Below are positions 33,350 to 45,324 of a stretch of DNA of 64,000 nucleotides, one piece after another. Source of the DNA: Codonopsis lanceolata (lineage: Eukaryota; Streptophyta; Magnoliopsida; Asterales; Campanulaceae); NCBI GenBank assembly GCA_013146195.2, contig CM028377.1, forward strand, positions 26,332,428 to 26,396,427, in the 5' to 3' direction. The notes under the pieces are model-generated. The model was not told where the DNA came from, made no database searches, and worked only from the letters and a program-made list of their open reading frames with translations. Within the stretch, counting starts at the first letter, position 1. Each line of letters starts with the position of its first letter. The translations under genes and the position numbers were made by a program.

Positions 33350-35146
33350 TTATCACCTTGCATATTCCATATATATTTGATTTTCTTGCCCTCATTACAA
33401 GTGAATCATCACAAGTGGCTAAAAGGTCTGCGTACCTGTTAGTGTGGCAACTTGTATGATTTCACATAGGTCTTAGATTAGGTGTAACTTGCTCAAGTAC
33501 TACGTCCTATAAGATGATCAAAAAGCAGACAGCGCTTCAGACTGCACGTAGCACCGTAAGACTTGCAATGATGTCAAAAGCCTTCAGCGGCAGACAAGCC
33601 ACAAGTTAAAAAGCTCGTACCGGCAGACATCAACTCTTCTACATCGGAAGACATGCTTCCACTGGTTCGAAGCTCTCCAACGGCAGACTTTAAAATCTGC
33701 ACGTGCTACAGGGAAAAGTCAACTAGCCACCCAATTTAGATAAATATGTTTGTGCCTCATAAAGCCTAACATACTTAAAGCTACAAGACTTTCTCTCACT
33801 CAAGTAGTCTGTTAAAGTCAAAAAGCAACTACTTTATTGAACAGACCACCTGTCAGTGCAACAGACATCAGACCTACTCTTCAGAGACCAATCAACCTAG
33901 TCTGACAGACAACGAGTTCCAAGATCTACAGGACGAAATCTCCGCCCCAAACAAGTCAGAGATCTTACGGACAAAGATTTATATCTGATAGTCTTCAACC
34001 ACTATATCTCCAACGAATAGAAATCTTCGAGTACTCATCTCTCAACGATCATATTGATTCTCACCTATATATAGACCAGCTCTCGTGCTCAAAAAGAGAA
34101 GAGAAATATACATGTGTATACACTACGGTGATAGAGAATCACAGTGAACAACGAGGAACTCAATCTACTCAAGAACTTCATTGAAAAGGAAATCACCAAA
34201 GAGATCGTCTTCACCAACGCATCTCTGATTTCTACAATAGATTGCAGTGAACTCATCCAGCTCCCTGCAAAACACCTTCAGTGGATTGCAAGGAAGAAAA
34301 GCTTGGAATAGAGAGAAGAGTGATCAGAAATTTCAATAGGCAGAGATCAAGATCTAAAGATTGATGTTGTACAATATCTGAAGAAAATGAAGAGATGTCT
34401 GTAGATATTGCATTCATATCTTCAGATTTGTATTCCTATACAAATGTTGTTGATTGTGCAATTATCAATCATCTTGGGAGGATGAGTGCTTTGCACTCAA
34501 TCGTTCAAATATATTTTTATATCTGAACGACCTTGAAAATCATCTTCTCATAACAATTTCTCGTTCTCGTCTCCTAATGTCCTTTGCAAGCTTAAAGGAA
34601 TCTTTGAATGGATAATTAAGTAAGGACTGAGACTTAGGAGGAGAAAATCAGAAATTGTACATAGATGATTTAGTCTGATGTAATATGTAATTTATCTTTG
34701 AATAAATTCTTATGTTCTTACTAATGATTTATCTTCCAGTCCTTAAATATCTATGAGGTTTTTATAAATGATTTATCTTTGGAAAAACCACTCTCTACTA
34801 GATCTCATAAACCTGCATTTGAAAGAAGAAATAAGTGTGCTGTTGTTCTGAACATATATTCGTGTACAGCCACTTATGACTTCTCCAAATCATAGCCTCT
34901 TTACTTTCCGTTGCACAAATCTTTTACAAGGCTTATTTGAATAAACTGATTATAGGCAGAGTTGTTACTTCTGCCTTGGGAAAGTCTACCGATAGCTTCT
35001 ACCGGCAGACATACCCAACTTGATAATCTGTATTTGCCAACTAAACTATGCTTTATGAATATCCAAAATAAAAGTTTTTAAATTGGCATTATAAGCTATT
35101 CATCCCCCCCCCCTCTAGCCTATTTGAGCATTATTGTGGACCAACA
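33350..35146 (+). mobile_element. LTR of plus-strand retrotransposon A (SIRE-related)
   Basis: Ends GTGGACCAACA at 35146 directly before a primer-binding site. It shares blocks with the copia 2 LTR: GTGGCTAAAAGGTCTGCGTACC with TTAGTGTGGCAAC near the start (33414-33455), and CTATTCATCCCCCC...CTCTAGCCTA at the end. A TATA-like CTATATATAG lies at about 34069. The outer edge is approximate. It is clearly diverged from the copia 1 and 2 LTRs, so it is a related but separate family. Confidence 0.7.
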
Positions 35147-35148
35147 AT

Positions 35149-35160
35149 TAGTATCAGAGC
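35149..35160 (+). other. Primer-binding site of element A, tRNA-iMet type
   Basis: TAGTATCAGAGC differs by one base from the standard TGGTATCAGAGC and lies two bases after the LTR end. Confidence 0.8.
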
Positions 35161-36147
35161 TCAGGCGCTTCTAGATTTATGCTAGGACTAACCTCCTGAG
35201 AGTTGTGATCCTCGAATGCTCAGTTCAAATGCATGACAAAAGAAAAACTTGTTTTATTCTTCTAAAAACTTTTGTCAAGGATTTCAGTTTGAGATAAATA
35301 TTTTTGAAAAATATACCTATTTTGAAAAATTATTTTGTTTTCAAAAATATCATGAGAAGGATGACTATCATGATGATTGTGAGATACTTATTAATATGAC
35401 AGATATCAATATCAATTGGCACTATGAATAACTATCTCCAGATGAAATGAAATTTTCAGATAGATGCTTCAATTGAAATGATTTCTGATTCAAGCTTTCT
35501 TGACATAAAGCTAACGATTGAAATCAATCCAACACCTTCTCGAGAAAAAGAAATTTTCGCTCATACTTATTCTTTTGAAAAAGGTTAAGAGTAAAAAACT
35601 CTATATCATGAAACATTGATTGATCCCTCTGTTATATGATATTTAGTTTCTGGGAACTTGGCCTATGTTTCAAAGAATTATCTGAATCTAAGAAAAGGAA
35701 TCGAAAATCTTACAAAATTATTTGCAAAGGAAATCTACTCTTTAGACAACATTTACTACAGATCTATCAGCTCAGATTCAAAAAGACTTTGTCCGAAGAA
35801 CATCAATCTCGATCCTGATAACTGTCATAAAGGTACATACCTGTCTTGTGCTCTTTTTCATGTCTTTATCTTTGCACATAAGGACCAAGAAGAATGAGAT
35901 ATTCAAGATTCAGTCTTCCCCTTTCACTAATCTTCTTGAAATACTTATTCCAGTATCTAGATTTTTCTGAAGCTTCCTAAAGCTCATAAAATCTTGCTAA
36001 TGATCTTCTTGATTCTTATTCAGGATTGTGTTTTCTCCAAAGATCAATAAGCACACTTTATCATCACTCTTCGTGTTCCAAAAGGCTTTGACTGATTGTA
36101 CAAGATTCTTCTCACCTGATTCAGTCTTCTTCTTTCTGGATTATGAT
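35161..36147 (+). other. Leader of element A with an unidentified short ORF
   Basis: An AT-rich stretch between the primer-binding site and the copia 2 insertion. 35658-35897 encodes a 79-residue frame (AYVSKNYLNLRKGIENLTKL, KEIYSLDNIYYRSISSD, LSCALFHVFIFAHKD). Its composition looks protein-like and decayed coding text may extend upstream to about 35390, but I do not recognise it. Confidence 0.4.
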
Positions 36148-37378
36148 TGTTGGTCCCGGAGTAGGCTCAATCTAGGCTAGAAGGGGGGGGGATTGAATAG
36201 CCTAGTTATGTTTTTATAAAAACTTTTTCAAACACTTCTTAATGATTTCTTAAAAGGATTTTACTAGAAGTGTTAATGCAGCGGAAAAACGAAAGTGGTT
36301 CTGAACTGATTGGTAGGTTGCTTAAATAAAGCAAAAATTCAGTAGTGGTTCTTGTTAAGTAGAAGCACTAAATAGAAATATAGAAACAGATCAGATAGAA
36401 CACAGAGTTTAGAAGTGGTTCGTACTGTGAAGAGTACTACGTCCACTACCAAAGTGGTTAGCTTTGGATTTTAAAAGGTGCACTTGTTTATCCACTAGGT
36501 TTATAAGTAAGATCTCTAATGGATCGTGTACAAAATGAGTTTTCAACCAAGTGTATAATGGTGAGAGAAACAATCAATGATTAATTGTTCTCTCACGTGC
36601 TAAAGTAAAGAACAGTTTTTAAAAGCAAACTAGATGAAGCTGAAATGGAGTAAAGATTGGCAGATCTGCAACTTCATGAAGTTTGGTGAAGTATTAGTTC
36701 TTTTCCTTTTGATCCCTTGAATGCTTGAGTGTTGAAGATGAAGCTTGAATGTTTTAATGCGCAAGAGTTATTTTCAGATCTTCAAAACTTGAATAAATAC
36801 CAGAGAGATCTTTTGGACCGTTGGACTGAGGCAGAGAGAACTGTGTCCAACGTTCTATTGCATTGAATGCAATTCGGCGCTTTGGGGGATGTGTGCGGCA
36901 CATTCATCAGAGATGCAGTGTTTGCAGAGAAGACATTCCCAAATAGAGTAAGTTTTCAGGTTGCAGGCGTTGCAGCTGTAAAAGCCTTCTTAGCCAGAAA
37001 GGGTAATGTCTTCAGACTTCATGTTTCAGGAGACGGACTGGACAGTTGTCAGTATGTAGTTGACTTATTTTGAGTGAAATCCGATGAAGATATTTTGACT
37101 AGATATTTCAAGAAATATCTAATTTAGACGTTATGTGACATAATCCCATGTTTTGCCTAGTCTTGATTTTTCGCTCTTTGAGCAGACTTCAAAGTCTGTT
37201 GTTCTTCCAAGGCTGCTGTTGAAGCTTGCTTATTTGCGCCTAAACTAACACTAAAACAGTTCTAAACAACCTTGATTCTAAGACAGTTGCCACACTAATT
37301 GGTACGCAGACCTATTAGCCACTGTACGATAGAATCAGAAGATGACTCAACCAAATCTAGAACCTATGAGGATCAACA
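36148..37378 (-). mobile_element. 3' LTR of copia element 2
   Basis: 1231 bp, minus strand TGTTGATCC...GGACCAACA. Nearly identical to 57141-58338. It has a polypurine tract just outside at 37379. It contains the conserved CCCCCCCCC tract before CTTCTAGCCTAG. The small ORF at 36867-37073 recurs in the other LTR only because the LTRs are copies. Confidence 0.92.
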
Positions 37379-37393
37379 ATCTCCTCCTATTTG
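37379..37393 (-). other. Polypurine tract of copia 2
   Basis: Minus strand AAATAGGAGGAGAT runs directly into the TGTTGATCC LTR start. Confidence 0.8.
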
Positions 37394-37799
37394 GTTGATG
37401 TCATCATCTCAGCTACTAGCAGACTTTCAACCATGTACCGAGAATAATAACATGTCTTAAAGAATTTTATTAAGAAGAGCAGACATGCCTCTTAGAGCAG
37501 AAGTCTTAGTAGAGAGATAGCTAGACTAAGTACTTACAAGATAAAAACATGATATCAAGTACAAAGTAAAGCGGAGTTTAAATCTTTAGAAATAAGCATA
37601 TGAGATATAAAGATTTAAACGCGAAGTTTAAATAGACCAGATCATGATAAGATAGAGCAATTTAAACTTAAAAGAAACATAAATCATCTATTATTAAACA
37701 GGTTGTTTAACAACAGAAGTTTTTCAAACAACAGAGTTTGAATAAAAAAACATAGAACAGAATACCAACATGTTCAGAATAGATGTGGTTGGGTGCGTC

Positions 37800-40560
37800 G
37801 ACATTCTAAGTAGTCACCAACCCAGATTCTGATTCTTTCATTGAGGCGTTCTCGTAGTCTGTTCTGTTCTTCAATAAGAGCTTGATTCAAAAAGTGCGTA
37901 GCTCTCTCCTCCCTGATGGCAGCAACCCGTTGTTGTTCAGCAGCAGCAGCTCGCTCATTGGCACGTTCGACATGGCGAACAGCAGTGAAGTCGGCAACCT
38001 CTCGTCTATTGATAACAGCTCTCGCCAGGTCAGTCTTGAGCTCGTCAAAGAGGTCACGGATGCTTATCTGCTAAGAATGAAGCATGCCGATCAGAGACGC
38101 CTGCTGGTCTTGAACGAGAAACCGATGAGTGGTGAAGGCTTGAGTGGTATCATTCACCAGCTGATCAACATTCTTCCCAATATCGAAGATTGTAGCATGA
38201 GTGGCATTTAAGTCATAGTTGAGTACTTCGATCTGCTGGACCATGGAGGAGACTGTGCTGTTGAGCCGTTCCAAGTTAGCATTGTTGGTGCGAAGGAGAT
38301 CGAGAAGAGCAGGGTCAGTAGTGCTTGAAGGAAGGTAAGAAGGGTTAAGTTTGACGGAGATATGGGTTTCAGTAGGGTTAGGAGCAGAGATTGGAGAGGA
38401 GGAAGATGAAGCAGGTTGGTGAGCAGCAGAGGCCGAAGACGGAAGAGAAGAGGGTTTAGGATCAAGTTCAATGTCAGTGTCTGAGTCACTAACATTGGAG
38501 GAAGTAAAAGTGGAAGAAGAGGCTTCTAGAAGATAGGAGGGAAAAGGATAATCAGGTAAAAGAATGAAATTCGGAGGGGAGACAAAAGGGTAGAGAAGAT
38601 CAGAAATGGAAGGGAGATTAAAGAGAAAAGAATGGGTAGCAGAAGAGATAGAGGGAAACAGAATCTGATATAAATCAGCAGAGATGGAAATGGGGGTAAT
38701 GTACTAGGAGATAGGAGGAAAGATTTCTGGTAGGAAAGCTGTTTGGTAGAGAAGAGTGGATAGGTGAGGATCAAGAGAGGAGAAGTTTTCGGGCATGGTG
38801 AAGGAAAGAGAAGAGTTTGTGGGAGTAGGAATGATGGCTAAAGAGGAGTCGGGAAGGACAGCAGAGATAGGTTCAGGAGAAGAGGGTTAGGAAGGAATGG
38901 TATCTAGGGTAAGAGAAGGTGGAGAAGAAGGTGTTGGAGCCACAGACTTCTTGCGAAGTCTGTGTTTCTTCTTTGTTGGAGCAGAAGAAATGGGCTCCTC
39001 CTCAACAATAGCAGGGGTTGATGAGGAAGTAGGAGAAGAAGGAGAGTAGCAGGCTCCTCCCCAACAGCAGTTGGGGCTGTTGAAGAAGTAAGAGAGGGAG
39101 ATGAAGAAGAGATAGGAGAGGAAGGAGGAATAAATGGAATGAAAGGTTCAGAAGGTTCGGTGCATTTGGACTTACGTTTTCGAGATCGAAGTGGAGCAGG
39201 GTCTGGTTCAGCAGCCTCAACAGGCACAGGGGCAGGAACATAAGGAAAAGCAGTCTTCTTTTTCTTTTTGACATGGGAGCTGGCAGGGTTGGCAGCAGCA
39301 GCAGAGCTGGAAGAAGAGATTTTCCTCTTCTTGGCAACAGGCTCCTCCTCAACGGAAGAAATCTTCTTCTTTTTGGATGTTGTGGAGGGAGCAGGGTCGA
39401 CGGTTTTGCTTGAGCAGCCTTCTGCAGCAGCTTCCTTTTGGAGATTCTTGTCTAGCTGCTTAGCCATGAAGGCATCCACCGTTGTCTCTGGATTGATCTT
39501 GAGGATCACAAGAAGAGGTGGGTTCATAGCATGGACTATGAGCAGAGGAGGGAGACCTTGTTGTGCTCGCTTCTCATTATTCTGCTTTGTGGTGGTTGAT
39601 GATGAAGGTGCTGGTGATCTGAATAGATTTGTGAACCTTCTTTTTCTCAAAGTTCACTAGATGCTTAAGAAAGGACCTGTTCGATCGAAGAAGGGAGTTG
39701 ATGAGGCGAACGAATGGTCGCAGCGATAGAAGCTTTAACAAAGATCATCACCCGGCGACTCGAAGAGGATCTGTGCCCAGTTAAGACGAATGTTGAGGAT
39801 GACAGCAGAAGTGTATTCCAGCTGGTCTGTATTCATCACGTCGTGAGTGCCATTCTTAAAGATCAAACTTTTGTCGAAGAGATGGCTGATGAAGTAGACG
39901 TCATCTTCGAATAGTGTTCTCTTCATCTTTGCTTGAGCCTCCCTTGGGGTGTTCTCCCCACGCATGTAAGACCAGGCAGAGGCTTTCTTAGCATCAGTGA
40001 GCAAAGTAGGTCCATCGAACTCAACGCCGATAGTCTTGGCGATTCTAGATGAAAAGATGGTGATGGAGATGGTCCTGACAACAGCCGAGATGGAAGTTCT
40101 GAATTCATTGATAATGGCCTTCTAGAAGAATTCTTCCGCTAGAAGGTTGTTGTAGTCTTCATCTTCTAACATAAATAGAGACAGAATTCCAGATTGGTTC
40201 AGGTCATCAATAATTTTCACCCCAGAGGCATATGCTCGAACAGAAGGTTCGTCAATGCACATTCCCGGATGATACATAAAGGGGGGCAGCTTCGGAATGT
40301 CAAGATCTGAACTTTGAGCCTGTTCAGGAATAGCAGAAGTAGAAGAAGATCCAGCACTTTTAATGAATGAGTTAAGGTTAGATTCGTCTTACCATTGAAG
40401 AAGATTTGCAGAGGAAGAATACTGAAATGAAGAATGTTTCTGCAAATTTTACTCACGAACAGTGCGAAAGGAAGCAAGAAATGTAGAGAGAAGAAGGAGT
40501 TATAGAGAGAAGAGTAAGAGACAGTTTTGTGATTTTAGATTTTGGCGGTTGAGGGTTTAT
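37800..40560 (-). pseudogene. Extra ORF region of copia 2 between RNase H and 3' LTR
   Basis: A TATA-like TTTATAAAC at about 40555 (minus strand) precedes a CT-rich leader. Coding text follows in several frames: IPKLPPFMYHPGMCIDEPSV, VEFDGPTLLTDAKKASAWSY and YFISHLFDKSLIF with NIRLNWAQILFES. Then 38904-39650 is a 248-codon open stretch with clustered basic runs (KKKKI, KKRK, KKKKK, RKRK), like nuclear localisation signals. A Ser/Pro-rich section and a C-terminal coiled-coil-like part follow (NANLERLNSTVSSMVQQIEV; ANERAAAAEQQRVAAIREER). Function is unknown. SIRE elements carry an envelope-like ORF here, but I see no clear signal peptide or membrane anchor. A homologous region lies at 62211-63055. 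Confidence 0.6.
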
Positions 40561-40960
40561 AAATGAAAAGACGTGAAATCAGTCATAGAGACTTGTGAAA
40601 GGACTTTAAGTCAGACGCCTTTTCCTTGAAAAGACTTAATGAGTGATGGCTTTAGGAGAGAGAAAAAGTACCTTTTTTGAAGAATATCTCAACCAATTTT
40701 AAAATCAGTCCCTTTCAATTTTCATAATTAACCTTCTAAAACTAGGAGTATAGAAAACTTACCTTTGTCTTCCAGTGACTGTATGAATTCTTGACTTTAC
40801 TCTTAAAGAAATAAGTCTGCTTAAATATAATATCAAGTCTGCTTAAATATAATATCAAGTCTGCTTAAGAGAAGTTGTCAAGTTTGCTAAAAAAATTTAT
40901 GATGAAAAATAAATTTTAATTAAAATTAAGCAGTTGGGTCAAGCATACCAAGCTCTCCCC
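40561..40960 (-). other. Non-coding stretch between RNase H and the extra ORF
   Basis: AT-rich. It holds a tandem repeat at 40813-40879 and the presumed promoter of the extra ORF. No gene. Confidence 0.5.
40813..40879 (-). repeat. 22-bp tandem repeat, three units
   Basis: AAGTCTGCTTAAATATAATA followed by TC occurs twice in perfect tandem (40813, 40835), then once partly (40857). Confidence 0.9.
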
Positions 40961-42362
40961 TTAGATAAGCAAACTATCTGCTTCTACTGCTTTTGTGAAG
41001 ATGTCTGCCAGTTGATGTTCAGTTGAAATGTACTTCATGCTTATGTTTCTCTTTTCTACATTGTCCCTTAGAAAATGATATCGAACATCGATATGCTTTG
41101 TCTTGGAATGCATCACGGGGTTGTAGGTGATCGAGATTGCTGAGGTGGTATCACACATGATTGGGCAGTCAGCTACTTTGATGTCGTAATCCACCAACAG
41201 TTGTTTGATCCAAAGCAGTTGACAGCAACAGCTACCAGCAACTATGTACTCTGCTTCAGTGGTGGAGTTGGAAACCGATGCTTGTTTCTTGCTAGCCCAA
41301 GAGACAAGCCTGTCTCCTAGAAATTGACAAGTTCCACTAGTGCTTTTCCTGTCGACTTGACAACCAGCGTAATCGGCATCTGAGTAGCCAACTAAGTTGA
41401 AAGAGGATTCCCTTGGGTACCAGATCCCTAAGTTGGTGGTACCTGATACATATTTAATGATTCGTTTGGCTGCAAGAAGGTGTGACTCACAAAGGTCTGC
41501 TTGAAATCTAGCACATACCCCAACAGCATATATGCACTATGTCAGGTTTGTTGGCGGTGAGATAGAGCAGAGATCTGATTATCCCCCTATAGTGGGTGAT
41601 ATCAACTTTCTTTCCTTGTAAGTCTTTTGTAAGTTTGCATTTAGCAGCCATTGGTGTATCAAAGGTGTTTGCCATTTCCAATCCAAACTTTTTGACATGT
41701 TCTTTAGCATATTTGGATTGGTTGATGAATATTCCTTTGTTGGATTGTTGAATTTGAAGACCCAAGAAGAATGTGAGTTCTCCCATCATACTCATTTGAA
41801 ACTTTCCAGTCATGAGTGTCTCGAATCGCTTGCACAGCTTCTTATTCGTAGATCCAAAGATGATATCATCGACATATATTTGCACCAGCAGAGAGTGGCC
41901 TTTGTTCTTGAGAATAAAGAGAGTGGTGTTGATCTTTCCTCACACAAATCCTTGTTCTATTAAGAATTTGGATAGAGTTTCATACCAGACACGAGGAGCT
42001 TGCTTAAGACCATAGAGAGCCTTCTTAAGCTTGTAGACATGAGTCTTTTTTCCTTTTTCCACAAAACCTGGAGGTTGGGTAACATAAACCGTTACTTGAA
42101 GATCACCATTGAGAAATGCGCTCTTGACGTCCATTTGATATAGCACAAAGTCCTTGTATGTAGCATAGGCTAAGAAGATTCTGATAGCTTCCAACCTTGC
42201 TACTGGAGCAAAGGTTTCATCATAGTCAATTCCTTCTTCTTGGCGATATCCTTGTGCAACGAGTCTTGCTTTGTTTCTAATGATGTTCCCATCTTCATCC
42301 TTCTTGTTTTTGAACACCCATTTTGGGCCAATGATAGTATGATCAGCAGGTTTTGGGACTAG
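40961..42362 (-). pseudogene. Copia 2 reverse transcriptase (C-terminal part) and RNase H
   Basis: From the gypsy 3 junction downward: KPADHTIIGPKWVFKNKKDE, DETFAPVARLEAIRIFLAYA, YQMDVKSAFLNGDLQVTVYV, LKKALYGLKQAP, IYVDDIIFGSTNKKLCKRFE and MGELTFFLGLQIQQ. RNase H follows: CDTTSAISITYNPVMHSKTK and HIDVRYHFLRD with LADIFTKA. 41940-42362 and 41508-41885 are each open. A one-base break near 41930 and one near 41510 separate the pieces. Confidence 0.9.
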
Positions 42363-42367
42363 CTTCC
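42363..42367. repeat. Target-site duplication CTTCC of gypsy 3, left copy
   Basis: CTTCC immediately precedes the TGTGGCGACC terminus at 42368 and recurs exactly at 52985-52989. Confidence 0.95.
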
Positions 42368-45306
42368 TGTGGCGACCCAGCCCGGGCCCGAGATGGGACC
42401 GAGGGTCCTGACCGCCCAAATAAGGAAGGGAAACAAGTAGGCAATTAAACATGCAAGGACTTAATTCACAAAAACGACGTGACGCAACATTGGAGTCGCA
42501 AGACGCCCGGCACCAAACGGCCGGATATATTTTAAAACTTTTAAACCCGATAAACGCTAAACAAATATAACCAAGTCTTCGGCGACACTACATGCCTGAA
42601 CCCAAGCTAACAGCTTCAAAGACAAGAATTTCTAAAGAGCTAAAAGCATGCTCACGGAAGACTAAAACATGGAGGGATAATAACAAGTAAACCAACGCTC
42701 GGCTTACACAATGCCGGCACAAAAGTGTTACAAGTACTACAAGTATAAACTACTAGCGCTAAAGATTTACAATCAAGTTATACACAAATACCAGTACGCC
42801 TAGTTGATCGGCTTAACCCGTCGCCTTACAAAAAGGTAAACAAGAATAAGAGGCCATCAAAACCACCTCTTCAAGAATCAACGGTCACCAAAAAGGGCAC
42901 AAGTCACGAACACGCCTAGTCAACGCAGACCTCGCCTTGCTAGGATCTAAAGCAAGAAAGGGGAAAGGGTAAGTCATAAAGACTCGTAAGCTATTAATCA
43001 TGCATGTCATGGCAAGATGCAACATTCAAGGCAAGATATCATACAAGCATAGAGTTATATATATCCGTGATGCACATTGTTTCACATAAGTGCGCATAAA
43101 TAAATCACATAGAATAAGGATATGTGAAGAGCCGGGCCGCTACGTAGTTCCCGCATACAAGCGTTATCGAATGTGCGGTATCGAATGTGTGTAGTACATC
43201 GATCTTCCGAGGAGATGCCCGGATAGTCACCAAGTGATGCTCTTAAATGATTACAAAGATGGGAGTTACTTCCCACCGTGGCCACAAGTGGAGGCGTGTG
43301 TGCACAAAGACAGATGCCACTGACTCATGCATATGCCAAGTAATGTATACTTAACAAAATTTCAGTAGAGAACGAGATCGACAAGAGCGATCTCGCCAAG
43401 ACAAGTAAATTATTCTTATCAATAACAGTAGGGTTGAGTTCGACAAGAGCGAACTCACATGTCAATCAGTCATTCCATAATATGACAACAAGATCAAGCA
43501 GGCAATCAATTCAAGTTCAAAGTCTAGAATTATTATTCTTAGGGAAACGCGATTAGAACGTCGGGATTAACTGGGAGCCGGTATTGTTCAATAGCTCGCT
43601 AATCTTGACTCCGCTGAGTCGCCTCTAATAGTTCATCCAATAGAGTTAGGACGCTAATTGCATCACAAACCCTCTTCTAAGTTCTCGCATATAATCGGCT
43701 AGGTCATTAATCCGCTTAACAACCGTAGCTACTAATTGTCGATAATTCGAATTCAAGGGATCCTTAGAATCATTCTTTCAAGGTATTCAAAATGCAAGGG
43801 TCCAAGAACGTTATTTATTCGTAGGGGAACATGGAACACAATTTGTTCTAGGTCTAGGATCCAATTCAATTAAGAGATCATCAATACAAGGCATGTGAAA
43901 CCCTAGAATTCAAAATTCCCAAGAGTCATCAAAACATATTAGTTCAAGAACATTAATTGCTCCTAAAGAAGCATAGAACATAATTAATTCTAGGTATAGG
44001 TCTCAAGAACAAGATGGACATATCCATTAAAATCTCAAAAGACCAAGTTCAACCTAGATCATGGCATGGACATGGAAAAGCATGGGGAGGATCAATGGAC
44101 AAGGGGAATCATGGCAAGTCTAACATGCAACCTAAGGAGGGGAAATCAATAGCTTACCTCTACCAAGGAAAAGAAAGTTGAAGCACAAAGTAATCGGATA
44201 GAAACGATCTCCTCGTCGGTAGCTTCACACCGGTGGTCTCGGCTCGGCAAACGGAAGTCGGGAGCTCACTCTAGGGCAATCACACACACCAATCTCACCT
44301 TTTCTCCACACACACAACCATGGCAAGAGAGAGAAGAGAAATCTGATAATGGAGGATTAAGCAAAGTCAACAAAGGAGGCTTAAATATGTTGCATGGATT
44401 GGGTGGAATTACACATGTCAAGAGGAGAGGGCTTGAGATTAGGACTAACCTAGCTTGATTAGGGTTTAATAGGTTGGATTAGGGCTAATTAAGAAGGGGG
44501 TTTAAGTGGCTAATGACATCACAAAAGATTAAAGGCTGAAAAATCCCGAGTGACAGAAGTGAGGCGGGCGCCTCATGAGGATGCGGCCGCCTCAACTACC
44601 GGGAGGTTTGCCATTTTTCATTTGCTCTCAACTTGATGCGCGCGCCTCGTTTGAGCCATGCGGCCGCCTGAACTTCTGGGGCCTCAAAACTAGACCTAAA
44701 CAAGTCCTAAATGGTCCCAAGCTCATGGGCAACCATTCTAGGGTCTAACACAACTCAAAACATGTCCGAAACACACCCGAACGTCACCCGGAACAAGGTA
44801 GGACAAGGCTCGAGTCAAGCGACGATTGGTTGACGAATCAAACCCGGATCAAAGGTCAATAAAACTAGGGTAACTTGGGCATGGAATAGGCTTGTTTAAT
44901 CATGGTTATGACTTGAATACAAGTCCGGGAACTCAAGGAACAATTCGCACGTCGAAATACGCGCAAAACGGGAGAAGGGTGAAATCGCTAAGGCCAAAAC
45001 AAGGCAAGAAGGTTTCTAAACTTCCCAACAAGCTTACTATGATCAAGGCGAGCGTTCTAAGTCATCTATGAAAGACAATAGAACCCTAACGAGTCTCGGT
45101 TGAGTGCAAATCAGGCTAGGGCAACACGCGAGGCATCACGGGAAGGTATGCTAAGCATAGGAGGGAATCAAGCGACAAGGAATGCAATAATGCTAATACG
45201 AGTCAGGCATGGACTAAAAGAGATATCTAATCATGTTAAAGCATGAAACAAGCATGTTATCAAGGTATAAAACAAGAAATGCAAGTAATGGGCTTGGGGT
45301 CTCACA
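42368..45306 (-). mobile_element. Gypsy 3, 3' LTR
   Basis: 2939 bp, minus strand TGTGAGACCCC...GGGTCGCCACA, matching 50037-52984 along its whole length. Differences are mainly 1-4 base indels. ORFs inside (43082-43285) are not genes. It contains a hairpin pair at 43373-43457 and GC hairpins near 44561-44672. Confidence 0.95.
43373..43457. repeat. Two hairpins with one shared loop in gypsy 3 LTR (left copy)
   Basis: Hairpin 1 (43373-43395): stem CGAGATCG/CGATCTCG, loop ACAAGAG. Hairpin 2 (43435-43457): stem TGAGTTCG/CGAACTCA, loop ACAAGAG. The stems differ but remain fully paired. The same pair is present in the other LTR at 51054-51076 and 51116-51138. Confidence 0.85.
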
Positions 45307-45324
45307 TCCTCCCCCACTTAAAGG
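45307..45324 (-). other. Gypsy 3 polypurine tract
   Basis: Minus strand AAGTGGGGGAGGA runs directly into the LTR start TGTGAGACC. Confidence 0.85.

Noticed and set aside
36140..36147. Exact 5-bp target-site duplication for copia 2
   Set aside because: ATTAT is adjacent at 58339-58343 but offset by three bases at the left edge, so I list it only as a candidate.
36867..37073. ORF present in both copia 2 LTRs (also 57836-58033)
   Set aside because: The two frames are alike only because the LTRs are copies. It is antisense to the element and has no recognised motif.
38208..38774. Leu/Ser/Pro-rich minus-strand ORFs resembling membrane proteins
   Set aside because: They are alternate frames of the Ser/Pro-rich part of the extra ORF. 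The hydrophobicity comes from reading TCC/CTT repeats out of frame.
43082..43285. ORF in gypsy 3 LTR (and 50720-51139)
   Set aside because: Non-coding LTR text. The two copies differ by frame-changing indels.
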